From an uncultured Bacillaceae bacterium (GTDB taxonomy: Bacteria > Bacillota > Bacilli > Bacillales > Amphibacillaceae): DNA of 10,082 bases. Shown here piece by piece: positions 1 to 6,385 of the stretch (positions are counted from its first letter, which is position 1; each line of letters opens with the position of its first letter). Location: NCBI GenBank assembly GCA_945639745.1, contig CALZEK010000031.1, forward strand, positions 1 through 10,082, in the 5' to 3' direction. A model generated the notes under the pieces. It was not told the DNA's origin and searched no databases. It saw only the letters and a list, made by a program, of their open reading frames with translations. Both the position numbers and the translations under genes were made by a program.

Positions 1-2
1 TG

Positions 3-98
3 TATAATGATTTGTCAATTAAAGATCGCGATTTATCTGGTGCCTTTTATTTTAATCAAAGTGATACTTATAATGGCCTCAATACTTTACTATACTAA
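3..98 (+). CDS. C-terminal fragment of an unrecognised protein (5' end outside window)
   Basis: Reading frame 3 is open from the window edge to a TAA at 96-98 and encodes about 31 residues ending ...TYNGLNTLLY. The mixed composition (acidic, aromatic and Asn/Gly residues) looks like the soluble end of a real protein. The other two plus frames are less convincing: frame 2 stops at once, and frame 1 gives a run of Ile/Leu/Val. I do not recognise the family from this tail. The stop lies 42 bases before the kinase start with no terminator between them, so the two genes may be co-transcribed. The call rests on frame openness and composition only. Confidence 0.4.
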   Translation, partial: YNDLSIKDRDLSGAFYFNQSDTYNGLNTLLY

Positions 99-140
99 TG
101 CCGGTGTAAAATATAAATACTTATAGAAAGTGCTGATAAA

Positions 141-971
141 ATGAAAGACGTATTAATTATTCAAGATGTATCTAGTTTTGGAAAATGTTCAACAACAGTA
201 GCCTTGCCCATCATTAGTGCAAGTGGTGTGACAGGTTCTATTTTACCGACATCTCTACTTTCAACACATACCGGACCAGAATTCCCTGGTTTTACTTTCT
301 TAGACTTATTTGAAAATATGAAAGCTACTTTAGATCATTGGGTTGATTTAGGAATTAAATTCGATGCTGTTTATACAGGTTACCTTGGTATGATTGAACA
401 TGTCGATTTATTATTAGAGTATATTCCGAGACTTTTAAAAGATGACGGTGAAATTTTCATTGACCCAGCATTTGCTGATAATGGTGAATATTACCATGGT
501 TTTGATGAAGAATACGGAAAAGCTCAGTTACGCTTAGTTGAAATTGCTGACTACGTCTTCCCAAACTTAAGTGAAGCAAGTCTGATGTTAGGATTAGATT
601 ATAAATCAATTGATCCTAATAATACAAAAGATGTCAATGACGTTTTAGACCTTTTACTCAAAGCAGGTGCTAAAAATGCAATTCTAACAGGTGTTCGTGA
701 AAACGATCAAATTGGTGCACGTCTAAAAACTTCTGATAACGAGACTTATACTAGCTTAGAAACGTATATAACTCAAAATTTCCATGGGACTGGGGATGTA
801 TTCGCAAGTGTTGTTGTAGGAAACTACCTACGCACAGGTAATATTCATGATGCCATAGATTTAGCGGTTAAATTTGTTCCAGAAGCTATTAAAGCAACAC
901 TCGAGGATGAAAATCCAATTACTTATGGTGTTCATTTTGAAAAAGTTCTTCATCTATTAACGAATCATTAA
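141..971 (+). CDS. pdxK: Pyridoxine/pyridoxamine/pyridoxal kinase-like protein (ribokinase fold)
   Basis: The 276-residue product is a probable cytoplasmic vitamin B6 salvage kinase that phosphorylates pyridoxal, pyridoxamine or pyridoxine with ATP to feed PLP formation. Seen: an N-terminal strand and substrate loop (IIQDVSSFGKCS, about 6-17), a Thr/Ser-rich segment with STHTG (about 41-45), YTGYLG (78-83), DPAFADNG (108-115), the nucleotide-side PNLSEA (141-146), ILTGVR (181-186), and the anion-hole and catalytic-base motif GTGD with Asp219 as the presumed base. The length matches PdxY/PdxK-type kinases. The related hydroxymethylpyrimidine kinase ThiD is an alternative, but the STHTGPEFPG segment and the order of motifs favour the pyridoxamine kinase group. 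The ATG at 141 follows a weak purine tract (agaaag, 125-130). The gene ends just before a strong hairpin terminator. The exact vitamer preference cannot be read from the sequence. Confidence 0.85.
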   Translation: MKDVLIIQDVSSFGKCSTTVALPIISASGVTGSILPTSLLSTHTGPEFPGFTFLDLFENMKATLDHWVDLGIKFDAVYTGYLGMIEHVDLLLEYIPRLLKDDGEIFIDPAFADNGEYYHGFDEEYGKAQLRLVEIADYVFPNLSEASLMLGLDYKSIDPNNTKDVNDVLDLLLKAGAKNAILTGVRENDQIGARLKTSDNETYTSLETYITQNFHGTGDVFASVVVGNYLRTGNIHDAIDLAVKFVPEAIKATLEDENPITYGVHFEKVLHLLTNH

Positions 972-1416
972 TTTATATAAAAGAGGAAACAATCGATGGA
1001 TTGTTTCCTCTTTTATATCTTTTGACCTGTTACTTATTACAACTTGATTATCAATGCTAAAATAAGCCTCATAGAAATCAAATGATTGTTCTCTTTCTGG
1101 TGTCTTTAGCATACCTCCTATTATACCTTCGATTTGATTGGACTCTAATACTTGTAAAGTAGCACTGAATGAGCATAGTGGAATTCTGTATTCGAAGCTT
1201 TGATCTTCTGCAGTAGCATCGACCATATTTATCTCAATTCCCGCTGGTTCAACACCAACCTCTATAAACATAAATATTGTAGATATCTGATTCATACCTA
1301 TGATATAAAGATCACCTTCTGTTCCACTAGCGTATACTGTATTTGAAATGTTAGTCAATCCCATTAAAACAGTGGCTAGAAAGATTCGGATTCTTCCTCC
1401 CAAATCATTTTTTCAT
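957..1416 (-). pseudogene. Truncated, frameshifted remnant of an amino-acid ABC transporter substrate-binding protein (SBP_bac_3)
   Basis: The minus-strand frame shows a secretory leader (IRIFLATVLMGL, ending ...VYASG) followed by the first lobe of a family-3 solute-binding protein. Recognisable pieces are VEPAGIEINMVDA, FSATLQVLESNQIEGIIGGM, TPEREQSFDF and DNQVVIS, the usual order for polar amino-acid or glutamine binding proteins. The family is normally about 250-280 residues; the second lobe is absent. The last roughly 20 codons are the reverse complement of the neighbouring gene's terminator hairpin. A good ribosome site (GGAGG, 1422-1426) precedes ATG at 1416-1414, but that frame reads Met-Lys-Lys-stop. 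The homologous frame is entered only from a TTG at 1403 that lacks a well-placed ribosome site. Restoring TGG for TGA and removing one A would give a leader starting MKKWFGRKIRIFLA. The matching permease and ATPase genes are not present. It is almost certainly non-functional. Confidence 0.75.
975..1018. terminator. Perfect 20-bp hairpin terminator, bidirectional
   Basis: Arms 975-994 and 999-1018 are perfectly complementary around a four-base GATG loop (995-998). The distal stem ends in A4/T4 tracts, so a U-rich 3' side forms in either direction. It sits four bases after the kinase stop (969-971) and is the obvious rho-independent terminator for that gene. On the minus strand it also lies inside the open tail of the decayed binding-protein gene. 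Confidence 0.85.
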
Positions 1417-1469
1417 AATGACCTCCATATATTTCGAAGGTACGTCAAACTTTTATACCTGTCCTCCAT
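1413..1469 (-). other. Possible 18-codon upstream reading frame overlapping the old start of the binding-protein remnant
   Basis: On the minus strand an ATG at 1469-1467 opens an 18-codon frame whose TGA (1415-1413) overlaps the ATG of the decayed binding-protein gene as ATGA. The peptide is basic, reading roughly MEDRYKSL...RNIWRSL. Only a weak ribosome site precedes it. It could be a leader peptide, the tail of a deleted upstream gene, or chance. Confidence 0.15.
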
Positions 1470-1522
1470 GATCGTAATCTTATTTTAAAAAGTATACTTA
1501 GATTTAGCACTAAGCATATAAT

Positions 1523-1549
1523 TTGTTCGAGATTTTTGTTTGTTATATA
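1523..1549 (+). promoter_or_regulatory. Candidate promoter of the cytochrome b5-like lipoprotein gene
   Basis: An extended -10 (TG-T-TATATA, TG at 1541-1542 and hexamer 1544-1549) has a weak TTGTTC -35 element at 1523-1528 with a 15-base spacer. Transcription would start near 1556 and give a 5' leader of about 38 bases. Found by eye only; the -35 match is modest. Confidence 0.35.
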
Positions 1550-1594
1550 GTGACTAACATAAAAAGTATTAATATTTCGTAGGAGGAATTTATT

Positions 1595-1939
1595 GTGATT
1601 AAATTAAAAACATTGTTATTATCTGCTTCTACCTTAATGGTCTTAGCAGCATGTGGTATAGACGAACCTGAAACACCAACTGTAGAAGCTCCAGCAGAAG
1701 AAGTTGGTTCGACAGATGTTTCATTATCTGAACTGGGTGATTACAATGGGAAAGATGGAAATCCAGGATATATTGCTGTCGATGGTGTTGTTTACGACGT
1801 AACAGACAATGAAGCTTGGGCTGGAGGAGAGCATAATGACCTACCTGCAGGTTTTGACGATACAGATGAAATTTTAGAGTCTCCTCACGGTGAAGAGGTT
1901 TTAGAAAACTTAGAAGTAGTCGGAAATTTAGTCGACTAA
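1595..1939 (+). CDS. Surface lipoprotein with a cytochrome b5-like haem-binding domain
   Basis: The 114-residue product begins with a lipoprotein signal peptide (basic MIKLK, hydrophobic core, lipobox LAAC), placing lipidated Cys20 on the outer face of the membrane. An acidic Pro/Glu linker follows (about 21-38), then a cytochrome b5-like fold at about 41-114 with the signatures LSELGDYNGKDGNPGYIAVDG and VVYDVTDNEAW. His80 (GGEH) and His98 (SPHGEE) are the likely axial haem ligands. This small b5-like group occurs in Firmicutes as exported single-domain proteins; a role in electron transfer or haem binding is inferred, and no redox partner is encoded nearby. The start is GTG at 1595 with a strong AGGAGGA ribosome site at 1581-1587. 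The gene is monocistronic, flanked by a decayed gene and a terminator. Net charge is strongly negative. The domain call is firm and the physiological role unknown. Confidence 0.85.
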   Translation: MIKLKTLLLSASTLMVLAACGIDEPETPTVEAPAEEVGSTDVSLSELGDYNGKDGNPGYIAVDGVVYDVTDNEAWAGGEHNDLPAGFDDTDEILESPHGEEVLENLEVVGNLVD

Positions 1940-1954
1940 TTTATTTAGTTATAA

Positions 1955-1990
1955 AAAAAGCCACTTAGCGATAACGCTAAGTGGCTTTTT
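1955..1990. terminator. Bidirectional rho-independent terminator between the b5 lipoprotein gene and adhE
   Basis: A perfect 16-bp stem (1955-1970 with 1975-1990), loop ATAA, has a GC-rich core GCCACTTAGCG and A5/T5 tracts at its base. It serves both convergent genes: it begins 15 bases after the lipoprotein stop and lies 13 bases beyond the adhE stop. Confidence 0.9.
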
Positions 1991-2003
1991 AAATCTAAAT
2001 TTT

Positions 2004-4643
2004 CTATTTAATTCTACCTGGTTGTTCACCATAACCTTTATAAGCATCTTCTAAGATTTCTTTCATATCTGAAACAAGTGCTAATCTTGGGTTAACTGGC
2101 GTACATTGGTCCTCAAATGCTTCATAAGCAATATCGCTTGTTTTGGCCATAAACTCTTCCTTGTTTACTCCTTGACCTTCAAAGCTCATCTTAATTCCGA
2201 TTCTCTCACCTAAGTCGTACACTGCCTGTGCAAATGACGCTACACCCTCTTCAGGCGTAGATGCAGGTAAACCTAACATTTTAGCAATTTCTTGATAGTG
2301 AACATCCGCACGGTACGTGTTATATTTAGGCCAGTTCGATGTCTTAGACGGACGAGTTCCGTTATATCGAATGACGTATGGAAGTAAGATTGCGTTTGTA
2401 CGTCCGTGAATTGTACGGAAATGCGCACTTACTTTATGAGCCATTGAGTGAGAAATTCCTAGGAAAGCATTTGCAAATGCCATACCAGCCATAGTTGAAG
2501 CGTTATGCATTCTTTCTCTTGAATCAAAGTCTCCAACTTCTACTGATTTTTCTAAGTTTTCAAATACTAATTTAATTGCTTGTAAAGCTAGTCCATCTGT
2601 ATAGTCGTTACCCATCACTGAAACATAAGCTTCTACAGCGTGAGTTAATACGTCCATACCCGTGTCTGCAGTAACTGATTTTGGAACTGACATAACAAGT
2701 GCTGGGTCAACAATTGCTACGGTAGGAGTTAGCGAATAATCTGCTAATGGATACTTTTTGTTGTTCTCTTTATCAGAGATAACAGCAAATGGCGTTACTT
2801 CAGAACCAGTACCTGATGTTGTTGGAATCCCAACAAACTTCGCTTTTTTACCTAATTCTGGGAATCGGAAAGCACGTTTACGAATATCAGAGAACTTTTG
2901 TACTAAGTCCGTAAATTCAACTTGAGGTTGTTCATAGAATAACCACATTGCTTTCGCAGCATCCATTGGTGAACCTCCACCTAATGCAATGATAGTATCC
3001 GGTTGGAATTCTTGCATCGAAGCTGTTCCGCGTCTTACAGTAGTAATATCTGGATCTGGTTCAACATCCGTAAATACTTGATAAATAACCTTATTACGTC
3101 TTTGATGTAATTGCTCGATAATTTTTTGTAAGAACCCTAATTCTACCATTGAATCATCTGTAACGATCATAACTTTCTCTACGTCACGCATTTTTTGTAG
3201 GTACTGGATTGAATCACGTTCAAAGTATATTTTTGAAGGAATTTTAAACCATTGCATATTATTTCTACGTCTCCCAACTTTTTTATAGTTTAAGAGGTGC
3301 ATTGCACTGACGTTATCTCCTATAGAGTTTTGTCCGTATGATCCACACCCTAAAGTAAATGAAGGATTGAAAGCATTGTACATATCTCCGATACCACCAA
3401 ATGTTGATGGTGAGTTCCAAACTAAGCGCATAGCATCTACTATCTCACCAAAACGGTTTGATAAATCTTCATCAGCAGTATGAATTGCTGCAGTGTGGCC
3501 TAATCCGTGGAATTCAACCATTTGACGACTCTTCTCAATACCATCATCTTGGGATGTTGATTTTAATACACCTAGTACAGGTGATAGTTTTTCACGAGAC
3601 ATTGGTTCTTCCGTTCCGACTTTTTCGATTTCAACAGCTAAGATTGAAGTGTTTTCTGGAACTTTGAATCCTGCTCTTTCAGCAATAACGTCAGCATTCA
3701 TTCCAACCACGTCAGGGTTTAACTTAGCTTCCGAAACATTTTTACTGTATGCCTTCACTCCAAAACAGTATTGTTCTAACAAGCCTTTTTCTTTCTTATT
3801 AACAAAGTACGTGTTGTAAGTTTTCATTTCATTTTTAAATTCATCGTATACTTCTTTATCAACAATCGCTGCTGATTCAGAAGCACAAATCATACCGTTA
3901 TCGAATGACTTACTCATCACGATATCATGAACTGCTTGTTTAATGTTTGCTGATTTTTCAACGTAAGCTGGAACGTTACCTGCTCCAACCCCCATAGCAG
4001 GTTTACCACATGAGTAAGCTGCTTTAACCATTGCGTTACCACCAGTTGCTAAAATCGTTGCAATATCATCATGTTTCATTAAAGCATCAGTAGCCTGTAA
4101 TGAAGGTTTTTCAATCCACTGGATACAGTCTTTTGGAGCGCCTGCTTCTACTGCTGCGTCATAAACTACTTTCGCAGCTGCTGCAGAACAACTTAAAGCT
4201 CCTGGGTGGAATGAAAAGATGATTGGGTTTCTTGTTTTTAAACAAATTAATGATTTAAAAATGGTAGTAGATGTTGGATTTGTAGTTGGAGTAATCCCAC
4301 AAATTACACCTAGTGGTTCAGCAATTGTAGTTACACCGTTAACTTCATCCTCATCAATAATTCCTACCGTTTTCATATGTCGCATATGGTTTGTAACATG
4401 CTCACATGCAAATAAGTTTTTAGTTGCTTTATCTTCAAAAATACCACGCTTTGTTTCGTCTATTGCTAATTTGGCTAATTTACCGTGTTGATCTAATGCA
4501 GCGATTGATGCTTTCGCAACGATGTAATCAATTGCTTCTTGATCCAGTTCATTAAATGCCTCTAACGCTTTGACACCCTTTTTTACTAATTTATCTACTT
4601 CTTCGAAAGCTAATTCTTCTTTTGACTTAACCATTTCAACCAT
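2004..4643 (-). CDS. adhE: Bifunctional acetaldehyde-CoA/alcohol dehydrogenase AdhE
   Basis: This cytoplasmic enzyme reduces acetyl-CoA to acetaldehyde and then ethanol, oxidising two NADH; in the family it assembles into helical spirosomes. The 879-residue product has the usual length. The N-terminal aldehyde dehydrogenase domain (about 1-445) carries GVICGITPTTNPTST (112-126) and the catalytic Cys253 in GMICASE. A linker around 450-465 leads to the iron-dependent alcohol dehydrogenase domain, with the nucleotide motif GGGSPMDAAK (555-564), GIPTTSGTGSEVTPFA (605-620), and metal ligands Asp664, His668, His732 and His746 by comparison with E. coli AdhE. I chose ATG 4643-4641 because an AGGAG site (4652-4656) lies at proper distance. 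The open frame continues 18 codons upstream to 4697, but that extension has no ribosome site and would overlap the promoter. The upstream region carries Rex-like and cre-like sites. The gene is probably monocistronic and ends at a shared terminator. Confidence 0.97.
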   Translation of the reverse strand: MVEMVKSKEELAFEEVDKLVKKGVKALEAFNELDQEAIDYIVAKASIAALDQHGKLAKLAIDETKRGIFEDKATKNLFACEHVTNHMRHMKTVGIIDEDEVNGVTTIAEPLGVICGITPTTNPTSTTIFKSLICLKTRNPIIFSFHPGALSCSAAAAKVVYDAAVEAGAPKDCIQWIEKPSLQATDALMKHDDIATILATGGNAMVKAAYSCGKPAMGVGAGNVPAYVEKSANIKQAVHDIVMSKSFDNGMICASESAAIVDKEVYDEFKNEMKTYNTYFVNKKEKGLLEQYCFGVKAYSKNVSEAKLNPDVVGMNADVIAERAGFKVPENTSILAVEIEKVGTEEPMSREKLSPVLGVLKSTSQDDGIEKSRQMVEFHGLGHTAAIHTADEDLSNRFGEIVDAMRLVWNSPSTFGGIGDMYNAFNPSFTLGCGSYGQNSIGDNVSAMHLLNYKKVGRRRNNMQWFKIPSKIYFERDSIQYLQKMRDVEKVMIVTDDSMVELGFLQKIIEQLHQRRNKVIYQVFTDVEPDPDITTVRRGTASMQEFQPDTIIALGGGSPMDAAKAMWLFYEQPQVEFTDLVQKFSDIRKRAFRFPELGKKAKFVGIPTTSGTGSEVTPFAVISDKENNKKYPLADYSLTPTVAIVDPALVMSVPKSVTADTGMDVLTHAVEAYVSVMGNDYTDGLALQAIKLVFENLEKSVEVGDFDSRERMHNASTMAGMAFANAFLGISHSMAHKVSAHFRTIHGRTNAILLPYVIRYNGTRPSKTSNWPKYNTYRADVHYQEIAKMLGLPASTPEEGVASFAQAVYDLGERIGIKMSFEGQGVNKEEFMAKTSDIAYEAFEDQCTPVNPRLALVSDMKEILEDAYKGYGEQPGRIK

Positions 4644-4669
4644 GATTTCATCTCCTAAAGTTATATTGT

Positions 4670-4687
4670 TTGTTAATTCATTCACAT
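4670..4687. promoter_or_regulatory. Rex-like operator overlapping the adhE -10 and start site
   Basis: TTGTTAA-TTCA-TTCACAT matches the Rex consensus TTGTGAA-N4-TTCACAA at 12 of 14 half-site positions. It covers the edge of the predicted -10 and the expected transcription start, where a repressor would block initiation. Rex is known to repress adhE in many Gram-positive bacteria when NADH is low; binding here is inferred. Confidence 0.55.
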
Positions 4688-4714
4688 TGTATACCATACT
4701 TTTTAACTTGTAAA
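4686..4714 (-). promoter_or_regulatory. Predicted adhE promoter
   Basis: On the minus strand, TTTACA (4714-4709) and TACAAT (4691-4686) are separated by exactly 17 bases, each one mismatch from the sigma-A consensus. Transcription would start near 4679, giving a leader of about 36 bases that contains the AGGAG ribosome site. Confidence 0.6.
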
Positions 4715-4719
4715 CCCCT

Positions 4720-4737
4720 TTGTGAACATTTTAACTA
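4720..4737. promoter_or_regulatory. Second Rex-like site upstream of the adhE -35
   Basis: TTGTGAA-CATT-TTAACTA has one perfect half-site and one with 5 of 7 matches. It lies just upstream of the predicted -35 hexamer and one base from the cre-like site at 4739-4753. Confidence 0.4.
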
Positions 4738-4738
4738 A

Positions 4739-4753
4739 ATGAAAACGTATTCA
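4739..4753. promoter_or_regulatory. cre-like site (CcpA) upstream of adhE
   Basis: ATGAAAACGTATTCA fits the consensus WTGNAANCGNWNNCW at every position and is nearly palindromic around the central CG. Its centre lies roughly 67 bases upstream of the predicted adhE start, a position more often linked with CcpA activation than with roadblock repression; the direction of the effect is inference. Confidence 0.55.
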
Positions 4754-4829
4754 TTTTACCGTATCTGACACTGATACATCAACGTTCATGAAAATAACAA
4801 CATTCTGTAATTAGATATCCATAAATACT

Positions 4830-4847
4830 TTGTGAAGTTAATAACAA
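4830..4847. promoter_or_regulatory. Distal Rex-like site in the adhE upstream region
   Basis: TTGTGAA-GTTA-ATAACAA has one perfect half-site and one with 5 of 7 matches. It lies about 150-170 bases upstream of the predicted adhE start and, like the site at 4720-4737, is followed after one base by a cre-like sequence. Confidence 0.4.
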
Positions 4848-4848
4848 T

Positions 4849-4863
4849 GGTAATCGCTTCCAA
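4849..4863 (-). promoter_or_regulatory. Distal cre-like site (CcpA)
   Basis: Read on the minus strand, TTGGAAGCGATTACC fits the cre consensus at all but the last of its 15 positions. It sits one base beyond the distal Rex-like site. Confidence 0.4.
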
Positions 4864-4943
4864 TCCTATTCTTTATATCTTTCACTTGTATCCGAATTTA
4901 GGTCCACTTTGTGTAATATAAATTTCCTTTCTTTTTCTTAAAC

Positions 4944-4971
4944 AAAAAACCTGAACATTTTACTGTCCAGG
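4944..4971 (-). terminator. Rho-independent terminator of the ECF transporter operon
   Basis: On the minus strand, CCTGGACA (4971-4964) pairs with TGTTCAGG (4957-4950) through one mismatch around a six-base loop and is followed by six T residues (4949-4944). It lies about 10 bases beyond the ATPase stop codon. Confidence 0.7.
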
Positions 4972-4981
4972 GTAATTTATC

Positions 4982-6385
4982 TTATTTTTTTAATTGTATA
5001 ATTGAGTCACACCATTTAGAGGCCAATTCTTCATCATGAGTTATTACAATAATAACGTTTTTAGATTTTTTTAAATCACTAAGTAAGTTTCCAAACCGTT
5101 CCATATGTTCATAGTCCAAGCCACTGGTTGGTTCATCAAAGATAATAATTTCTTTACCTGACAATAAAGCGGATGCGATAACAACTCTTTGCTTCTGACC
5201 TTCTGATAGGCTCATTGGGTGTCTATCTCTAAATTCGCTTAGATTTAATGCATTTAATAAATCATCGAGATATTCAGGATGCTTCGCACCAAGAAGTATT
5301 TCATTCTCAACGGAATCACTAAATAATTGATAGTTCATATCTTGCATAACCAAATAGCTTTTTTGGATCAGTTCCTTTTTTGATACAACTTTATTGTCCC
5401 ATAGAATCTGACCTGTAATCGATTCTTGTAGACCCGATAGCGTATTAGCTAAAGTCGATTTACCTGTTCCATTTGGTCCTAGTAATCCTGTAACTTCCCC
5501 AGCATTAAAAGATAGATCCAAATTATTCAATACCTTATGATCCAAATAGCCAACTGCTAAATTTTTAGTAGATAGTTTAGCATTCGCACTATTATTTGAC
5601 GCTTTTAACTTTAACTGGATTTGCTCACGGTGTGCATCCAAATCCATCGAACGTAATCCTAAATCATGTAATTGGTCATTCGTTAATTGATTAAATTCAT
5701 CTGCTGACCATTCTTTTTTTATTTTACCATCATCAAATAATAAATAACGATCGACTATCCCTCTTGTCCAAGCTAATCGATGTTCGAAAATAATAATTGT
5801 TTGACCGGTTGCCTTTAACTTCAAGACCATATTACGAATTCGTTCGATAGCCTCTTGATCTAAATTACTCGTTACCTCATCTAGTATCAATATAATAGGT
5901 TCTAACATATTTGCAGCAACGAAAGCAATTTGCTGCTTCTCTCCACCCGACATTTCAAATAAATTACGGTCTAAAAGGTGGTCGACTTCCAAAGCTTCAG
6001 ATTTTTCAATTATTTTTTCTCTGATAATCTCTGGGTCTACTCCTGTATTTTCAAGAGGAAAAGCCAATTCACTCATTGCATCAACTGTAAAATGTTGGGT
6101 CTTTGGGTTTTGAAACACACTGCCTACTTTTGGAACGTACTCTTCAATTTCAGATTCTCCAGCTCTTAAATCAGCTGTGAAATGTTCTCCAGACAACTCT
6201 CCTTCTATATAAGCAGGACTGATTCCATTTAATATTCGCGAATAAGTTGATTTACCACTTCCACTTGCACCGCAAATCAAAATACATTCACCTTTATTAA
6301 CGTTTATATTGATGTCTTTTAAGAAGGCCTCTGTAGTATGTAAATATTGAAAAGAAACAGCATTACTTTGAATCATCCTTGTCAT
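4982..6385 (-). CDS. ECF transporter energizing protein: two fused ABC ATPase domains
   Basis: The 467-residue product is the motor of an energy-coupling-factor importer, with both ATPases in one chain (ecfA-ecfA' or CbiO-CbiO type, as in YkoD-like proteins). Domain 1: Walker A GASGSGKST (39-47), Q-loop Gln92 in VFQNPKTQ, signature MSGGE (145-149), Walker B ILILDE (165-170), switch His202. Domain 2: Walker A GPNGTGKST (303-311), Q-loop Gln348, signature LSEGQ (393-397, second Gly replaced by Glu), Walker B IIIFDE (413-418), switch His450. A linker of about 45 residues joins them near 225-270. The start is ATG at 6385-6383 with AGGAGG 9 bases upstream; it overlaps the T-component stop as ATGA. 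An in-frame extension to 6460 exists but lies within the T gene and lacks a ribosome site. It is the last gene of the operon. Both catalytic sites look complete. Confidence 0.93.
   Translation of the reverse strand: MTRMIQSNAVSFQYLHTTEAFLKDININVNKGECILICGASGSGKSTYSRILNGISPAYIEGELSGEHFTADLRAGESEIEEYVPKVGSVFQNPKTQHFTVDAMSELAFPLENTGVDPEIIREKIIEKSEALEVDHLLDRNLFEMSGGEKQQIAFVAANMLEPIILILDEVTSNLDQEAIERIRNMVLKLKATGQTIIIFEHRLAWTRGIVDRYLLFDDGKIKKEWSADEFNQLTNDQLHDLGLRSMDLDAHREQIQLKLKASNNSANAKLSTKNLAVGYLDHKVLNNLDLSFNAGEVTGLLGPNGTGKSTLANTLSGLQESITGQILWDNKVVSKKELIQKSYLVMQDMNYQLFSDSVENEILLGAKHPEYLDDLLNALNLSEFRDRHPMSLSEGQKQRVVIASALLSGKEIIIFDEPTSGLDYEHMERFGNLLSDLKKSKNVIIVITHDEELASKWCDSIIQLKK

Larger units (their letters stand above)
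4644..4981. other. 338-bp non-coding region between adhE and the ECF operon
   Basis: From right to left this region holds the ECF operon terminator (4944-4971), an AT-rich stretch with no recognisable element (4864-4943), the distal Rex/cre pair (4830-4863), a stretch without clear signals (4754-4829), the proximal Rex/cre pair (4720-4753), the adhE promoter with its overlapping Rex-like operator (4670-4714), and the ribosome site. No small gene or riboswitch fold was recognised. Confidence 0.6.

Noticed and set aside
1408..1413. Phase variation by slippage in the six-A run after the binding-protein ATG
   Set aside because: Six bases is short for a contingency tract, and the gene is also truncated at its 3' end, so simple decay explains it better.
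3458..3667. Open plus-strand frame of 69 codons within adhE
   Set aside because: It is antisense to a conserved part of AdhE and lacks start signals.
4219..4491. Open plus-strand frame of 90 codons within adhE
   Set aside because: It lies wholly antisense to the conserved aldehyde dehydrogenase domain, has no ribosome site, and resembles no known family.
4644..4697. 18-codon N-terminal extension of AdhE
   Set aside because: It has no ribosome site, would overlap the predicted promoter and transcription start, and is not part of the usual AdhE N-terminus.
4909..4926. Fourth Rex-like site (TTGTGTAATATAAATTTC)
   Set aside because: The left half resembles the consensus but the right half does not, and it is far from any promoter I can see.
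5978..6169. Open plus-strand frame opposite the first ATPase domain
   Set aside because: It is antisense to the Q-loop to signature region of the ATPase and has no ribosome site.
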